From Hyphomonadaceae bacterium BRH_c29 (GTDB taxonomy: Bacteria > Pseudomonadota > Alphaproteobacteria > Caulobacterales > Hyphomonadaceae): DNA of 64,000 nucleotides. Below the pieces are notes generated by a model. It had not been told where the DNA came from. It ran no database searches and worked only from the letters and a program-made list of their open reading frames with translations. The position numbers and the translations under genes are program-made. The stretch lies in the NCBI GenBank assembly GCA_000961695.1, contig LADW01000057.1, positions 1 through 64,000 of the forward strand, read 5' to 3'. Positions 30,697-38,720 of this stretch are shown in pieces. Positions within the stretch are counted from its first letter, which is position 1; every line of letters begins with the position of its first letter.

Positions 30697-31505
30697 GCTA
30701 CTTCCCGAGCATCACGGCACTGGTGGTGACCTATCATACCGGTCCGCGCCTGCACGAATGTCTCTATGCCCTGAAGGGCGACCATGACGTCACCCAGATC
30801 GTCATTGTCGACAATGGCAATCCGCAGGCAGATCAGGACTGGCTCGATCGGTTCGTGGTGACCTGCCGGAAGGCGAGCCTGATCCGGCAGGGTGACAATC
30901 CGGGCTTCGGAACGGCGGTGAACCGGGCGGCGCGGACGGCGACGGGCGAAATGCTTCTGGTCTGCAATCCGGACTGCGTAATCAAGCGCGGGGCGATGCA
31001 GCCACTGGTCGCGGCCTATCGGGGCGCACCACACCCGGCGATCATTGGTGGACGGATCTTTGACCTGAAGGGCCGGGAAACACGCGGCGCGCGGCGCAAC
31101 ACGCTGACGCTGTGGAACGCGCTCGGTCTTGGCAAGTGGACGCTGGAGAAAGAGCCGCAGCCGGACGGGCCGGTAAGGGTCGGCGCTGTGTCTGGCGCAT
31201 TCTTCCTGATCCACGAACTGGACTTCAAGCAACTCGGCGGCTTCGATGAGGGCTATTTCCTGCATGTCGAAGATGTCGATCTCTGCCGCCGCGCCATCGA
31301 GATGGGGGGGTCGGTGATCTATCAGCCCGAGGCCGGCGCGCTGCATTATACGTCCACATCGGATGCGCCGCGCGGGGCGGTGCAGGCGCACAAGGTGGAC
31401 AGCCTGAAACGCTATTTCCGCAAGTTCGCGAAGACGCCCGCCGAGAAGTTCGCCGCTGCGCTGCTGGTGCCGCTGATGGGGCTTGCGATGCGGCTACGCG
31501 GCTAG
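30693..31505 (+). CDS. Glycosyltransferase family 2 protein
   Basis: VVTYHTGPRLHECL, IVDNGNPQ, DNPGFGTAVNRAA, GGFDEGYFLHVEDVDLCRRA. Confidence 0.93.
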   Translation: MSYFPSITALVVTYHTGPRLHECLYALKGDHDVTQIVIVDNGNPQADQDWLDRFVVTCRKASLIRQGDNPGFGTAVNRAARTATGEMLLVCNPDCVIKRGAMQPLVAAYRGAPHPAIIGGRIFDLKGRETRGARRNTLTLWNALGLGKWTLEKEPQPDGPVRVGAVSGAFFLIHELDFKQLGGFDEGYFLHVEDVDLCRRAIEMGGSVIYQPEAGALHYTSTSDAPRGAVQAHKVDSLKRYFRKFAKTPAEKFAAALLVPLMGLAMRLRG

Positions 31506-31948
31506 ACCTGCGGGCGCCAGTCCGGCGGGGCCAGCTCGAAGCCCGCAAAGTCAAAGCCCGGCGCCACCACGCAGGAGACAAGCGTCCAGGCGCCCAGTGT
31601 CTCGGCGGCCTGCCAGTGATGCGCAGGCACGATGCCTTGTAGGCGCTGTCCGGCGCGCAGGTCTGGCCCGAGGGTGAGCGTACTTGCACCCTTGCCGTCC
31701 GGTGGCGAAGTGGTGAGGACCAGCGGCCCGCCTGCCTGCCAGAGCCACATCTCATCCGCATCGACCCGGTGCCAGGCGGAGACTTCATCGGCCTGCAGCA
31801 GGAAATGGATCAGCGTAGACGAGGGCCGTGCGCCATCCGGGGCAGGGGCGCGAAATGTCTCGGCATAGTGACCGCCTTCCGGATGCGGCTGCATGTTCAG
31901 GAGGCGGATAATCTCCCGCGCGCCGAGATCACCGGAGAGGGCCTGCAT
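31502..31948 (-). CDS. Cupin domain-containing protein (DUF985)
   Basis: IIRLLNMQPHPEGGHYAETFRA, STLIHFLLQADEVSAWHRVDADEMW. Confidence 0.92.
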   Translation of the reverse strand: MQALSGDLGAREIIRLLNMQPHPEGGHYAETFRAPAPDGARPSSTLIHFLLQADEVSAWHRVDADEMWLWQAGGPLVLTTSPPDGKGASTLTLGPDLRAGQRLQGIVPAHHWQAAETLGAWTLVSCVVAPGFDFAGFELAPPDWRPQV

Positions 31949-32709
31949 CAGAACCGGTCCTTGCGGCCACGGATTTCGGCGAACGTGGCGACGGTGTCTC
32001 CCGGATGGCCCATGGCGGCCTGCAGCGCTGGCACATCTGCGCGCAGGAAGGGATTGGTGGCCAGTTCCTTCTCCAGAACCGGCGGCACGGTGGAAAGACC
32101 TTCGGCGCGGCGCTCTTTCACCCAGGCGACATAGTCCTGGAGCGCGGCATTGTCCGGCTCGATCGTGATCGCAAAGCGGGCGTTCGATTCTGTATATTCA
32201 TGCGCGCAGAAGAGGCGGGTCTTCGGGGGAAGGGCTTTGATCTTCGACAGGCTGTTCCACATCATGTCCATCGTGCCCTCGAAGACGCGGCCACAGCCGA
32301 GCGCGAACACACTGTCCCCGACAAAGGCGGCGGCAGCGTCTTCCAGCACATAGGCGATATGGCCGAGCGTGTGGCCCGGTACGTCCAGGACGCGGGCCTT
32401 GAGCGGGCCGAGGTCCACCACGTCGCCCTCTTTCACCGCGCGGTCGAGGCCGGGAATCTTCGCCGCCTCGCCCGCCGGGCCGATGATCTCACAGCCGGTG
32501 GCTTCCTTGATGGCGAGATTGCCGCCGGCATGGTCCGGGTGCCAGTGCGTGTTCCAGATGGCGGTGATGGTCCAGCCCTTGGCTGCGGCCTCAGCGAGGT
32601 ATTTCTGCGCGTCCGGCGTATCGATAGCGACGGTCTGCCCGGAGGTCGGCTCGTGGACGAGGTAACCGTAATTATCGTTCAGGCAGGGAAATTTGTGTAT
32701 GTCGAGCAT
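31948..32709 (-). CDS. gloB: Hydroxyacylglutathione hydrolase
   Basis: NTHWHPDHAGGN metallo-beta-lactamase motif, VPGHTLGHIAY, FCAHEYTESNARFA. Confidence 0.95.
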   Translation of the reverse strand: MLDIHKFPCLNDNYGYLVHEPTSGQTVAIDTPDAQKYLAEAAAKGWTITAIWNTHWHPDHAGGNLAIKEATGCEIIGPAGEAAKIPGLDRAVKEGDVVDLGPLKARVLDVPGHTLGHIAYVLEDAAAAFVGDSVFALGCGRVFEGTMDMMWNSLSKIKALPPKTRLFCAHEYTESNARFAITIEPDNAALQDYVAWVKERRAEGLSTVPPVLEKELATNPFLRADVPALQAAMGHPGDTVATFAEIRGRKDRF

Positions 32710-32762
32710 GAAGTGTGTCTCCCTGAAGTATAGCTGGAGACCGGGTTAGCACAGGGAATCCC

Positions 32763-33506
32763 ATGCGTCAGGATGCCGTCACGCTGGAACGCTTCTACGG
32801 TGCCCCTCTGGGGCAGGCCGCAGCGCGCGTGTTGTCTGGCCGCCTGACGGACCTCTGGGGTGAGGCGCGGGGCCTTTCCATGCTGGGGCTCGGCTTTGCC
32901 ATTCCGGTACTGGACGCGTTCGGGCAGGCGCCCTCGCGTATTGTCGCGGCCGTGCCGCAGGAACATGGCCCGGTGAAGTGGGACTATTCCGGGCGGGGCA
33001 ATGCCACGGTTGGTGTCGGTGACGACCGCTTGCCATTCCCCGATGGCCTGTTCGACCGGGTGATCGTGCTGCATGGGCTGGAAGAGGCCGGAAACCCGCG
33101 CACGTATTTGCGCGAAATCTGGCGCGTGACAGCGCCGGAAGGGCGGATCGTTCTGGCGGCCTCGAACCGCAGCGGGCTCTGGTCGCGCGCGACGCGCACG
33201 CCGTTCGGCCATGGTCGTCCGTGGAGCCGGTCTCAGCTGGTGAACCTGCTGTCTTCAGGCCTGTTTCAGGTCACCGCGTCAGCCAGCGCGCTCTACATGC
33301 CGCCCATGTCGGCCAGCCTTGTCACCTCTGCGGCGGAGGGCTGGGAGGCTATCGGCAGTCTGATTGCGCCTGGCCTTGGCGGCGTGGTCCTGGTTGAAGC
33401 GGTCAAGCGCCTCTACGCCAGTCCGGGTGGCGGGGCGCCCGCAACTGTGACAGAAAAGGTACGCATCGCCCGTCCTGCGACCACTCAGGGGCGCGAAAGC
33501 CATTGA
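32763..33506 (+). CDS. Class I SAM-dependent methyltransferase domain protein
   Basis: LPFPDGLFDRVIVLHGLEEAGNPRTYLREIWRV. Confidence 0.88.
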   Translation: MRQDAVTLERFYGAPLGQAAARVLSGRLTDLWGEARGLSMLGLGFAIPVLDAFGQAPSRIVAAVPQEHGPVKWDYSGRGNATVGVGDDRLPFPDGLFDRVIVLHGLEEAGNPRTYLREIWRVTAPEGRIVLAASNRSGLWSRATRTPFGHGRPWSRSQLVNLLSSGLFQVTASASALYMPPMSASLVTSAAEGWEAIGSLIAPGLGGVVLVEAVKRLYASPGGGAPATVTEKVRIARPATTQGRESH

Positions 33507-33563
33507 CGGGCTCCGACCACCGCCGATAACTTCGCACCTGCAACAATTACTAGGAAAAGCGCC

Positions 33564-33908
33564 ATGAAGCTTGTCACAGCCATATTCAAGCCGAGCCGGC
33601 TCGACGCCGTGATCGATGCGCTCTCCGAAGCCGGGGCCACGGGCCTCACCGTTTCCGAAGTGCGCGGCTATGGGCGCCAACTCGGAAAAACCGAAGTCTA
33701 TCGTGGTGCGGAATACGAAGTCCGCCTCCTGCCGAAGGTGAAAGTGGAAGTCGCCTGTCCGGACGATGCGGCAGAGCGGTTTGCCGATGCGATCACCCAG
33801 GCTGCGAATACCGGCACGATCGGTGACGGCAAGATCTTCATCCTCGATCTCGGTTCGGTCATCCGCATTCGCACGGGCGAGCGCGACGAACTGGCCGTTT
33901 CCGGCTAG
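33564..33908 (+). CDS. P-II family nitrogen regulator
   Basis: MKLVTAIFKPSRLDAV, EVRGYGRQLGKTEVYRGAEYEVRLLPKVKVEV, TGTIGDGKIFILDL. Confidence 0.93.
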   Translation: MKLVTAIFKPSRLDAVIDALSEAGATGLTVSEVRGYGRQLGKTEVYRGAEYEVRLLPKVKVEVACPDDAAERFADAITQAANTGTIGDGKIFILDLGSVIRIRTGERDELAVSG

Positions 33909-33918
33909 GTCAAACGCC

Positions 33919-34308
33919 TCAGGAGGCGTTTGCGTCCCCATCGACATCGGTCGCTTTGACTTCGGTGGCATCGTGGTGCAGCTGCAGGTTCAGCAGGATT
34001 GCCTTCGCGATGGGAAGCAATAGCAGGATCAATCCGATCACCACGCCGCACAGAACGGCGAAGGTGATGATCTTGATCCATACCGGCATCGAGATCATGG
34101 GAACGATGAAAATGAACGGGGCCGTGAGGATCAGCACGCCGAACCCGACGAAGAAGGCGGGGCCGTCGGCCGTGTCTCCGCTGTCCATCTTACGTCCGCA
34201 GACCGGGCACGCATCGTTCAGTTTCAGATAGCTCTTGAACAGCTTTCCTTCGCCGCAATTGCCGCATTTCAGCTGCAGGCCGGACAGGATGGGGGAGGGT
34301 TTCGACAT
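33919..34308 (-). CDS. DUF983 domain-containing protein
   Basis: GLQLKCGNCGEGKLFKSYLKLNDACPVCGRKMDSGDTADGPAFFV. Confidence 0.92.
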   Translation of the reverse strand: MSKPSPILSGLQLKCGNCGEGKLFKSYLKLNDACPVCGRKMDSGDTADGPAFFVGFGVLILTAPFIFIVPMISMPVWIKIITFAVLCGVVIGLILLLLPIAKAILLNLQLHHDATEVKATDVDGDANAS

Positions 34309-34457
34309 GGGGGAACTCCGGGAAACTACGCGTCACATCGGGCTTTGAGCCATCCCCCGCAATGCGACACATGGCACGACGCGGCAACGGAACTCTTGAC
34401 GGGCCGGGCTGTATTGCCCACCAGAGCGACCGGTAATTCGGAATACGGAACACGCAA

Positions 34458-35399
34458 ATGTCTGACCCTAGCTTCGAGCGGATCGCCATTATTGGCGCTG
34501 GCCTTATCGGTTCTTCGATCGCGCGGGCCGCAAAGGCCTATGGCGCGGCAGGGTCGATTTCGCTCTACGACGTCAGCGATGATGTACGCGCACGCGCTGC
34601 CGGGCTGGGCCTTGGCGAAGTCGCCGGCACGCTGGCCGATGCCGTGAAGGACGCCGATTGCGTGATCCTGTGTGTGCCTGTGGGCGCGCTGGAGGCCGTG
34701 TCAAAAGCCGCTGTGCCGCACATGAAAGCGGGCGCCGTGCTCACCGATGTCGGCTCTGTGAAGAAGCAGGCGGCTGACGCGCTGGCCTCCGCCGATGATG
34801 GCCGGGTCCATATCATTCCGGGCCACCCGATTGCGGGCACGGAACAATCCGGGCCGGAAGCCGGCTTCCCGACCCTGTTCCGCGATGCCTGGTACATCCT
34901 CACCCCGCAGGACGGAAAGGGCGAGGATTATGCCGAAGCCGTGCAGCGCCTGACGGAATTCTGGGCTGCGCTCGGCTCGAAGGTCGAGACGATGGACCCC
35001 GGCCGGCATGACCGCGTGCTGGCCATTACCTCGCACCTGCCGCACCTGATCGCCTTCAACATCGTCGCGACCGCGTTCGATATGGAGACGGTGGAGCAGG
35101 GTGAAGTGGTGAAATTCTCCGCCGGTGGCTTCCGGGACTTCACGCGCATCGCGGCGTCTGACCCGGTCATGTGGCGCGATGTGTTCCTGAATAACAAGGA
35201 AGCCGTGCTGGAATGCCTTGGCCGCTTCTCCGAAGACCTCGCCGCCTTGCAACGCGCGATCCGCTGGGGCGATGGGGATTACCTGATGCAGGAATTCACC
35301 CGTGCCCGGACCATCCGCAAGGCCGTGATCGATGCCGGACAGGATTCGGGCGCGGTGAACTTCGGCCGGAACCAGAACGGAACCAAGGGGGCGCCATGA
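34458..35399 (+). CDS. Prephenate/arogenate dehydrogenase family protein
   Basis: IAIIGAGLIGSSIARAAK, HPIAGTEQSGPEAGFPTLF, SHLPHLIAFNIVATAFD. Confidence 0.94.
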   Translation: MSDPSFERIAIIGAGLIGSSIARAAKAYGAAGSISLYDVSDDVRARAAGLGLGEVAGTLADAVKDADCVILCVPVGALEAVSKAAVPHMKAGAVLTDVGSVKKQAADALASADDGRVHIIPGHPIAGTEQSGPEAGFPTLFRDAWYILTPQDGKGEDYAEAVQRLTEFWAALGSKVETMDPGRHDRVLAITSHLPHLIAFNIVATAFDMETVEQGEVVKFSAGGFRDFTRIAASDPVMWRDVFLNNKEAVLECLGRFSEDLAALQRAIRWGDGDYLMQEFTRARTIRKAVIDAGQDSGAVNFGRNQNGTKGAP

Positions 35400-35635
35400 A
35401 ACCGCTGACCCTCTCGGACGAAAGGCGGGAAGCGCTGGCGGCGCGTCTGGGCCGCCTGTTCGCGGAACAGTTCGACGAGGACCTCAGCGGCTTTCGCGCC
35501 GAAGCGATCATAGATCTGATGCTGAAAGAGCTAGGGCCGGTCGTCTATAATCAGGCTGTGGAAGATGTCCGCGCGCATATGCAGGGCAAGCTGGATGACC
35601 TGTCGGGCGAAGTCTGGGTCGACGGCGGCGTCTGA
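35396..35635 (+). CDS. DUF2164 family protein
   Basis: LFAEQFDEDLSGFRAEAIIDLMLKELGPVVYNQAVEDV; ATGA overlap with upstream gene. Confidence 0.88.
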   Translation: MKPLTLSDERREALAARLGRLFAEQFDEDLSGFRAEAIIDLMLKELGPVVYNQAVEDVRAHMQGKLDDLSGEVWVDGGV

Positions 35636-35701
35636 GCTGCCTCACGAAACCTCACGGGAATTTGTGTCGCACCGCCGCCGCACGGCGGCTAGGGAAGGGA
35701 C

Positions 35702-36238
35702 ATGACACAGACCAAGCACATCGTCTCCCGCCGCGGCCTCCTGTTCGCAGGGGCAGCCTCTCTTGCCATTGCCGCCTGTTCGGGCGGCACGCACACGGCG
35801 AATGCCGAAACCGACGCGAAGACCAAAGGCAGTGATCCCTATGCGGGTGACGAGTGGCGCGCGCTGACTGAGGCGCAGTGGAAAGAGCGGCTGAGCCCGG
35901 CGGCCTTTGCCGTGCTGCGCGAGGAAGACACCGAGCGCGCCTTCAGCTCGCCGTTGGAGCATGAAAAGCGTGAGGGAACCTATCATTGCACCGGGTGTGA
36001 TCTGCCGCTGTTCTCATCGGCAACGAAATTCAACTCCGGCACCGGCTGGCCGAGTTTCTATGATGTCCTGCCGGGCGCCATCGGCACCAGCCTGGACAAG
36101 AAGCTGTTCTATACGCGCACGGAATATCACTGCGCGCGCTGCCTCGGCCATCAGGGGCACGTCTTCAATGACGGGCCTGCGCCGACCGGTCAGCGCTGGT
36201 GCAATAATGGCGTCGCGCTGACCTTCCGGCCTGCCTGA
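35702..36238 (+). CDS. msrB: Peptide-methionine (R)-S-oxide reductase, exported (Tat-like signal)
   Basis: YHCTGCDLPLFSSATKFNSGTGWPSF, RTEYHCARCLGHQGHVFNDGP; RRGLLFAGAA signal. Confidence 0.95.
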   Translation: MTQTKHIVSRRGLLFAGAASLAIAACSGGTHTANAETDAKTKGSDPYAGDEWRALTEAQWKERLSPAAFAVLREEDTERAFSSPLEHEKREGTYHCTGCDLPLFSSATKFNSGTGWPSFYDVLPGAIGTSLDKKLFYTRTEYHCARCLGHQGHVFNDGPAPTGQRWCNNGVALTFRPA

Positions 36239-36241
36239 TCC

Positions 36242-37468
36242 CTATTCGACGATTTCCGTCCCTGGGGGGATGACGAAGGCCGGAACGGAGGCGACGGCAA
36301 AGTCACCCTCCTCGATCACTTCACCAGGGCCATTCTCACGCCGCTCATAGGCGGTGACCAGTGATGTATAGGGCGGGACATAATCCCAGCCGCCATTGCC
36401 ATTGTTCTGCGTGATCTCGAAATGAAGGTGCAGCACTGTTGGTGTGCCGCCGAAATCGTTCGAGACATAGCCGATCGTGTCACCAGCCTTCACCGTGTCA
36501 CCGATCTTCACGGACAGCTTCGCCATATTCAGATGGAGATATTTGTAGACCCGTCCGCCCGAGCGCAGGTTTACGCTGTAGGAGCCGACATTGGAAATGA
36601 CGCCGTCTTCCACCGCGACAACTTCATTGGCCATGCGGTCTGCCGCGGTGGTCGAGCGTTCGGACTTGCAGCTGGCGGACGTGCCGACGCGGATGTCCTG
36701 GCCCTGGTGGATCTTGTTGACCGGGCAATAGATAGAGCCGCGATTGGCCGAGCGGGTTTCGCAGAAATTGTCCCGCCACGGATATTCGAAATTGCGTGTG
36801 TCGCATTGGTCGCCGCCGACCATGCCGCCACCGAAGGTGAAGACCATGGACTGGAGATAGGCGGGTGAGGACTTGATCGGGAAGACCATGTCCGGAGCAA
36901 ACACCATTGTGTCCTCCGTGCCTTCGCCTGTGCCGGGCAGAAGGGCGCCGGGTGGGTAGTAAGCAAAGGCTGGCTCGACCGGGGCTGGCGGTTCCGGATC
37001 GACGGTCACGTCTGGTACATCGACAGGGGGCGTTGTGTCCGTGTCGGCCGTGTCAGTCGGCGTATCGGTGTCAGGCGTGGCGTCGGTATCGGTGCTTGCG
37101 TCTGTGCCTGGATCTGTGTCGGGAAGCGTATCGGTGCCGGTATCGGGCGTCGCATCGACTTCCGTGTCTGTATCCGTGGCGCCGGGTGCATCCGGCGTGG
37201 TGTCGGTGTCACCTGTATCGGTATCGGCGGGGCCTGTATCCGGCGTGCCCGTGTCCGGACTGGTATCGCCTGTCTGGTCGCCCGTTCCATATGGATCGAC
37301 AACGGGCGCGGAGGGCGGCGGCGGGCCGGGCGCACCGGGCGGAATGGCTGGGCCTGCATCGGGCTTCACTGGCGGCGGGCCACCGTCACCCGGAAAGCGG
37401 ACGAAGTCACAGGCCGTCAGGCTGAGCAGGGCGGCGGCAAGCAGGAGGGAACGTGAACCCGTCATCAT
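36242..37468 (-). CDS. M23 family metallopeptidase lipoprotein with Asp/Thr-rich low-complexity linker
   Basis: C-terminal HQGQDIRVGTS...YLHLNMAKLSVKIGDTVKAGDTIGYVSNDFGGTPTVLHLHFEI; LTACDF lipobox; long (D/T/P)n linker. Confidence 0.88.
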   Translation of the reverse strand: MMTGSRSLLLAAALLSLTACDFVRFPGDGGPPPVKPDAGPAIPPGAPGPPPPSAPVVDPYGTGDQTGDTSPDTGTPDTGPADTDTGDTDTTPDAPGATDTDTEVDATPDTGTDTLPDTDPGTDASTDTDATPDTDTPTDTADTDTTPPVDVPDVTVDPEPPAPVEPAFAYYPPGALLPGTGEGTEDTMVFAPDMVFPIKSSPAYLQSMVFTFGGGMVGGDQCDTRNFEYPWRDNFCETRSANRGSIYCPVNKIHQGQDIRVGTSASCKSERSTTAADRMANEVVAVEDGVISNVGSYSVNLRSGGRVYKYLHLNMAKLSVKIGDTVKAGDTIGYVSNDFGGTPTVLHLHFEITQNNGNGGWDYVPPYTSLVTAYERRENGPGEVIEEGDFAVASVPAFVIPPGTEIVE

Positions 37469-38130
37469 CAGCGCGACCTCACGGCCACGAGCGAATCGGC
37501 GATGGACAGCGCGTCCGCTTCGCTGATGCAGTTGGCATTCTCGCCTTCGGCATGGGTGCACTCGAATTCAATCAGATAGTCGGCGCCATATTTGGTGAAG
37601 GAAACCTGCGCGCCGCTCATCGTGGAGATGAAGCGGGCCGGTGTTTCCATCGTGCCGGGGGCGCGCTCGCCGATCACTTCGTTCGTGCCGTTGACGACGA
37701 TGTTGTAGTCAGTTCCCGGATAGAAGGCGAAATAGCCGTCTGACAGGGACTGGAACTTCACGCTTGATTCGGCGCCCTGCGGCAGCACGATACCGGACGG
37801 CAACATCACCGGAACCGGCGGCGCGTCACCTCCGGCGGCGACCGAGAAATTGCCGGCGCCATCTTCGCTGGAATTCGAGGCGACATCAGCGCGGGCGGCG
37901 CTCCAGTCAATCGTTGCGGTTTCCGACATGGCCTGAGTGTAGACCGGCGTGTCATCGGCGGCGGCGGGCTGGGCGGTGTCAGTGCCGGTCTCGTCTGCCG
38001 GCGCTGTTTCTTCCGGCGCGGAGATGTCGCTGGCCGGTTCGTCGCCCATGCCGCGGATGAACTTGTCACAGCCGGCAAGCCCGAGAAGGGCGCAGGCAGG
38101 CACCAAAGCGAGATATATCGGCTTTCTCAT
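37468..38130 (-). CDS. Hypothetical lipoprotein
   Basis: MRKPIYLALVPACALLGLAGCDK lipobox; start corrected from 38862. Confidence 0.75.
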   Translation of the reverse strand: MRKPIYLALVPACALLGLAGCDKFIRGMGDEPASDISAPEETAPADETGTDTAQPAAADDTPVYTQAMSETATIDWSAARADVASNSSEDGAGNFSVAAGGDAPPVPVMLPSGIVLPQGAESSVKFQSLSDGYFAFYPGTDYNIVVNGTNEVIGERAPGTMETPARFISTMSGAQVSFTKYGADYLIEFECTHAEGENANCISEADALSIADSLVAVRSR

Positions 38131-38135
38131 GGCAA

Positions 38136-38720
38136 TCATTCCTTTCCGGGTTGAGCCACATAATCCGGATCTGCATAGGCGACGCTGTTGACCTGCAGGA
38201 TCCGGCTCTGAATATCGTTGATAGTTGCGCGTGTCGGCTCCAGGCCCGGCGGGAGCTGGTAGGCCAGCTTGATCTCCCCCGAATAGCTGGCGCCCACGAG
38301 AGCGAAATCCGCCAAAACCGGATAGCGCGCCTGGAGATTGGCCCAGGCGGTTTCCGCAACAGCCGGATCGCGCTTGTAATTGCGGGAAATGACGTCGATC
38401 TCGGGCTCGCCCTTGATCCGTACGATGAATACGACCTCCGTGCCCGCCGTATTGACCTGCGCAAGTTTGATCCCTGCGGGGGCGCGCGTTTCGGCAGAGG
38501 CTGGCAATTCGGCAGGCCGGACCATGGGAAAGGCGTCGCCCGGATGGGGGCGGGGCGCAGGCGTCCCCGGCTGCGGTTCCGTCTGTGAGACACCTGCCTG
38601 TTGCGGCGCCGGGGCGTCTGGTCCATTCATCACGAACAGTCCGGTTGCCCCCGCCAGCACGGCAAGGCCTGCCAGCCCCAGCGGACCACCCAGGTGGAGG
38701 GGGGGATTGTCGCCACTCAT
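38136..38720 (-). CDS. Hypothetical membrane-anchored protein
   Basis: Abuts the S8 protease gene; N-terminal TM segment. Confidence 0.72.
   Translation of the reverse strand: MSGDNPPLHLGGPLGLAGLAVLAGATGLFVMNGPDAPAPQQAGVSQTEPQPGTPAPRPHPGDAFPMVRPAELPASAETRAPAGIKLAQVNTAGTEVVFIVRIKGEPEIDVISRNYKRDPAVAETAWANLQARYPVLADFALVGASYSGEIKLAYQLPPGLEPTRATINDIQSRILQVNSVAYADPDYVAQPGKE

Noticed and set aside
34360-34457. Possible aromatic-amino-acid leader peptide upstream of the prephenate dehydrogenase
   Set aside because: Candidate ATG frames (for example MARRGNGTLDGPGCIAHQSDR*) show no Phe/Tyr/Trp enrichment.
37035-37526. Plus-strand ORF with (SV)n repeats (MSVSAVSVGVSVSGVASVSV...)
   Set aside because: Antisense reading of the Asp/Thr-rich linker in the M23 gene; no independent coding evidence.
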